64,000 nt of DNA from Ulva prolifera (Eukaryota; Chlorophyta; Ulvophyceae; Ulvales; Ulvaceae). Each line of letters opens with the position of its first letter. Positions within the stretch are counted from its first letter, which is position 1. This document shows, piece by piece, positions 61,036 to 64,000 of the stretch. Both the position numbers and the translations under genes were made by a program. A model generated the notes under the pieces. It was not told the origin of the DNA and did not search any database. It saw only the letters and a list, made by a program, of their open reading frames with translations. The stretch spans positions 4,424,538 through 4,488,537 of the forward strand of contig CM041203.1 in the NCBI GenBank assembly GCA_023078555.1. The letters are read 5' to 3'.

Positions 61036-62510
61036 ATGACAAGTCAGGTGTCCGTGGTAGTCGGCGCGAGCCGTGGTATCGGACTGGAGCTGGCGAAGGT
61101 GCTGCACAGCAGCGGAGATGTGTTCGCCACATGCAGGAAGCAGTCAACTGCCCTGTCTGAGCTGGACGGCCAAAGCTCCACATTCCATGCTGTACCAGGT
61201 TTGCTATGACATCCCTTGCGTCCGTGTCTCGAATCATCAACGCAGGTCAATTAGCCATGTCTGTACATCAAAAGCAGCAGTAAAGTATTTCGAATGCTGC
61301 AAAGATGACAATGCGAATCCGCATTGAGATTATCAGCACATTGACACAAGCGAGTGGCGAAACTTGCCGTGGAACTGCATGGCAAAGTAACACATTCGGC
61401 TTGCGGGTGGCGCTCAGAAACAGTAGGTCTCTCTGGAGGAACAAACGCCCCCCCCCCCCCCTCCCCCCAAAATAGCAACACTTAGAGGCGACCAAAGCCA
61501 CACGGGGCTTCTCCACGTGCATCTGAAACAGGCTTGTGCCATCAACACCGGGCGGCTGTGACACGGCATCAGCTGCAGGTGTGGATGTCGAGTCGACAGA
61601 GGGCTGTGAGCCGCTGGCAGCCCTACCCGTCTCCAGCATCGACGTCGTCGTCTGCAACGCCGGCGTCCTCACAAACGACGACTTCAGCAGCCTCAGCTTC
61701 TCAGACTGCGCCTGGCAGTTCAACACCAACGCGCTCGGGCCGCTGCGGGCCGTGCAGGCGCTGCTGCCGAAGCTCAAGGACGGCTCGAAGGTCGTCTTCG
61801 TGGGCTCGAAGCTCGGCAGCTTCGGGGAGTGCGCGCCCGGGAAGCGGGTGCGCTGCTAGCCACAGCCACTGCCTGGCAGCAGTCTCTGCCGAGCCCGTGC
61901 AGAAGCGCTGCCGAGTGAGCTGCACAGCACGGCGAGTCAGCTACCCAGAGCAAGCCTGCTGCTTCTGCAGCCATCGCCATTGAATGAGCCGGCTGTGCAG
62001 ATCTGTGCTTCTAGTAGCATCTGTGGAGGAGTTCTCAGGACACCATATATTGATAGAACCTTGGAGTATATGCATAAACACTTGGTAGTCAACCCGCTCG
62101 GTTTCGCAACACGCCATACCTGCATCCACACCTGATCAGCAGCACTGGAGCATGCCACGTCGATCAGTGTGTCGCTGTACTTGGCCGATCGGCCAGATTC
62201 GACTCTGCATATGTATCCGCGCCCAATGCATGACCTGCATGCGTGTGGGGTGCAGTTCGGCTACCGCATGAGCAAGTGCGCGGCGCACATGGCGGCGCGC
62301 TGCCTGGCGGAGGACCTCAGGCCCCGCGGCATCGCCGTGGCTGTGGTGCACCCGGGCGTCGTGCAGACGGACATGGTCAAGATCTCGGGCTCCAAGGCTG
62401 ACGTGACCCCCCAGGAAAGCGCGGCCGGCATCGCCCGCGTCATCGAGGGCCTCGGCTTTGCAGACACGGGCTCCTTCTACAACTACCTCGGCCAGCCGAT
62501 GGCTTGGTAG
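61036..62510 (+). CDS. Short-chain dehydrogenase/reductase (SDR), three exons
   Basis: Exons are 61036-61198, 61579-61847 and 62256-62510; phases 1 and 0 fit and give 228 residues, normal for a classical SDR. The N terminus has VVVGASRGIGLELA, the dinucleotide-binding glycine motif. Exon 2 has VVCNAG (the NNAG-type motif), the FNTNALGPLRAVQALLP stretch with the conserved active-site Asn, and VFVGSKLGS, whose Ser is catalytic. Exon 3 starts FGYRMSKCA, supplying the YxxxK pair, followed by VVHPGVVQTDM. All four catalytic positions are present, so an NAD(P)-dependent oxidoreductase is expected. The pattern resembles the small C-factor/sniffer-like SDRs, but the substrate is unknown. An in-frame ATG at 60988 would add 16 residues; 61036 is preferred because the first strand then starts at residue 5. 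Confidence 0.87.
61448..61461. repeat. Poly-C run in SDR intron 1
   Basis: Fourteen C, one T, then six C, inside the first intron of the SDR gene. Confidence 0.9.
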
Positions 62511-62647
62511 GGGCGCAAGGCTCGGCAGCTTCTCCTAACGGCCATTTGTTACCAGTATACTTACAGCGTACCGGACTGAATTTGAATTAATCGAAAGGGT
62601 GACATAGTCCTATTGGCAGCGAGTGCAAGTGTCGAGGTGCCTGCGCG

Positions 62648-62652
62648 TGTAA
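62648..62652 (+). promoter_or_regulatory. Putative poly(A) signal (TGTAA) of the SDR gene
   Basis: GCGTGTAAGGTGC lies 138 bases after the SDR stop. Confidence 0.5.
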
Positions 62653-64000
62653 GGTGCTGTGGGTGGCTGCGAGAGGACTGGCAGCGAGCCTGGCCTGGCA
62701 GTTAGTCAACCGGAACAACCGAATCGGGGAGCGTGCATTCGCCAGTCACGCACCACGGCAGTAGGTGTGTTGGTCCTCTGCACGGAGTGTTCCTCAGCGG
62801 AAGTGTAGCCATGGGACCTGGCCTAGGCAGCCGATGTGGCACTACAGATATGGAGTGAGGTGAGTGATCTGTGTATGCATGTATGTACTGACAAAGGACA
62901 GAGGCCGGGCACTGATGCCGGTTCCCGGAATCCACTCTCAGACCCGTTCATGGCACGTGTGCGCATGCATGCGTGATGACATAGCATGTGTAATCGGAAC
63001 GGCACTGGTGCCCGGGAGGTGTCGCGCGAAGCGCCGGCGCAGCTGAGGGTCTGCAGGGGTTTGTATGGTGCATCGGCGGTCAGCTCTGTGCACTCACCCC
63101 CACTCAGCCACCACCAGGCCAGTGAGGGTGGTGGTGGTGGTGGTTGCTGAGTGGGTGTGAGTGCACGCATGTCTCATGAGACAGCAGAACCAGAGTGAAG
63201 GCGCCCGCGTCGGCACGGCTGTGCTCGTCGCGTTTACGCCGGTCGGAGCTGCCCCTGGAGATTGCACAAGTGGTGTTTGGTAATGTGGGCCATGTTGCCC
63301 ACTGCGGGGCCGGCTGCATCACGGTGCCCTCCGGTTGGCCAAAGCGTTGCACGGCAGCCCTGCCCATGCACCCACCAACCCCTGCCGGGCTGTCACTCAT
63401 GCTTGTTCACGTGGCTATGCTTGGAAAACGTGGTGTGCCCAGGCCGGTCTGCATTGCAGTGGCCCGAGACTGGGGCTCTCTCAGGCTGCGCTCTGCAATG
63501 GCACCCGTCGCGCGGGCAGCGACAGCGGATGCACACGCATGCAGCCGCGCACATATGTCTGACCACCCCAGTGGCCATGTCACCGCCCCTCCCACGGGGG
63601 CACCAGGTGCACCTGCGCTGCCTCCCCCTCCCCCCCAATGCCCAGCGCGCAGCAGCCCATGGCCAGTACCGGTAGCCCTACGAACAGCCCTTTGTCGTCG
63701 CGCTCATGGCCAGTTCCTCAACCGTGCTGGTGTGGCCGCATGCCGCCTGGGCGCCCTCCCCCGCATGCATTCATGCATGCATGCAGATCTGCACGCATGC
63801 GCAATGTCGCGGCCAGCAGTGTCCCGCTGGGCAGGCCTGGCCCCTGCCGCAAGCTACCGCCAGCGGCCGCCACGGTGCGACCAGCCTTCCCGCAACGCAT
63901 CCTACTGCTTCTGAGACTGCTGCGGCCGCCGCGCCCATGCTGCGCTGCATGCATATGCCAGGACTGCTGCATGCATATGCCAGGACAGCTGTGCCTGGGT
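62653..64000. other. End of window; no confident gene, possible dioxygenase-like fragment on the minus strand
   Basis: Most frames reflect GC-rich composition and GCATGC repeats (63760-63800, 63940-63980). A minus-strand frame at about 63160-63330 includes TWPTLPN and EHSRADAGAFTLVLLS, reminiscent of the HxDxGxxTLL segment of 2-oxoglutarate dioxygenases but with two extra residues between His and Asp. No further exons were found. The 239-codon plus-strand frame at 63195 is probably its shadow. Confidence 0.35.

Noticed and set aside
63195-63914. 239-codon plus-strand frame near the window end
   Set aside because: Composition is that of GC-rich shadow sequence with poly-Pro and His/Cys runs from GCATGC repeats. 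No intron or domain pattern supports it.

Overview
The window reads as nuclear DNA of a eukaryote, most likely a green alga (Chlorophyta). Genes are split by GT-AG introns whose acceptors usually end in GCATGCAG or GTGCAG. Several stop codons are followed 130-480 bases later by TGTAA, the poly(A) signal typical of chlorophytes. There are long Ala/Pro/Gly-rich exons, C/G homopolymer runs and many GCATGC motifs. I cannot name a species, and all gene models come from reading frame, intron phase and paralogue comparison, without transcripts.

Three single-copy genes of recognisable families flank the centre. A four-exon Ser/Thr-type protein kinase with a Ser/Ala-rich C-terminal extension lies on the minus strand (3.3-6.7 kb). 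A three-exon 2-oxoglutarate/Fe(II) dioxygenase lies on the minus strand (57.2-58.8 kb). A three-exon short-chain dehydrogenase/reductase lies on the plus strand (61.0-62.5 kb).

Between them, from about 8.4 to 55.8 kb, is a head-to-tail plus-strand array of seven members of one gene family that I do not recognise. I call them A to G here. B-G share a fixed architecture: a 10-base start exon (Met-Ala-Pro plus one base, split by a phase-1 intron), a Pro/Ala-rich exon, a 150-base helical exon encoding exactly 50 residues, a 478- or 484-base helical exon with an EWSP motif, and a Pro/Ala/Gln-rich last exon with a basic cluster and a short hydrophobic-acidic end. A is a divergent founder-like copy with the same 50-codon exon and intron phases. 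D, E and F look intact; F stops 17 codons before the conserved end. B carries a nonsense codon. C and G lack both helical exons yet keep an open frame. D holds 14 tandem copies of a 34-residue cassette.

The genes sit in repeated units with shared non-coding modules: an upstream module P, a promoter/5'-leader module Q that ends at the start codon, and a downstream module (D type after C, E and F; a related X type at 12.3-14.8 and 20.6-23.0 kb). Two downstream modules keep a Cys-rich reading frame with paired CxxC motifs, and three keep a small hairpin with one compensatory change. The order is A-X-P-Q-B-P-X-C-D-P-Q-D-P-Q-E-D-P-Q-F-D-P-Q-G. One 339-bp inverted-repeat transposable element (MITE-like) interrupts the module after gene C.

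The basic clusters and short hydrophobic tails suggest nuclear regulators or cofactors, but this is inference only. The array is the most likely undescribed system in the window.
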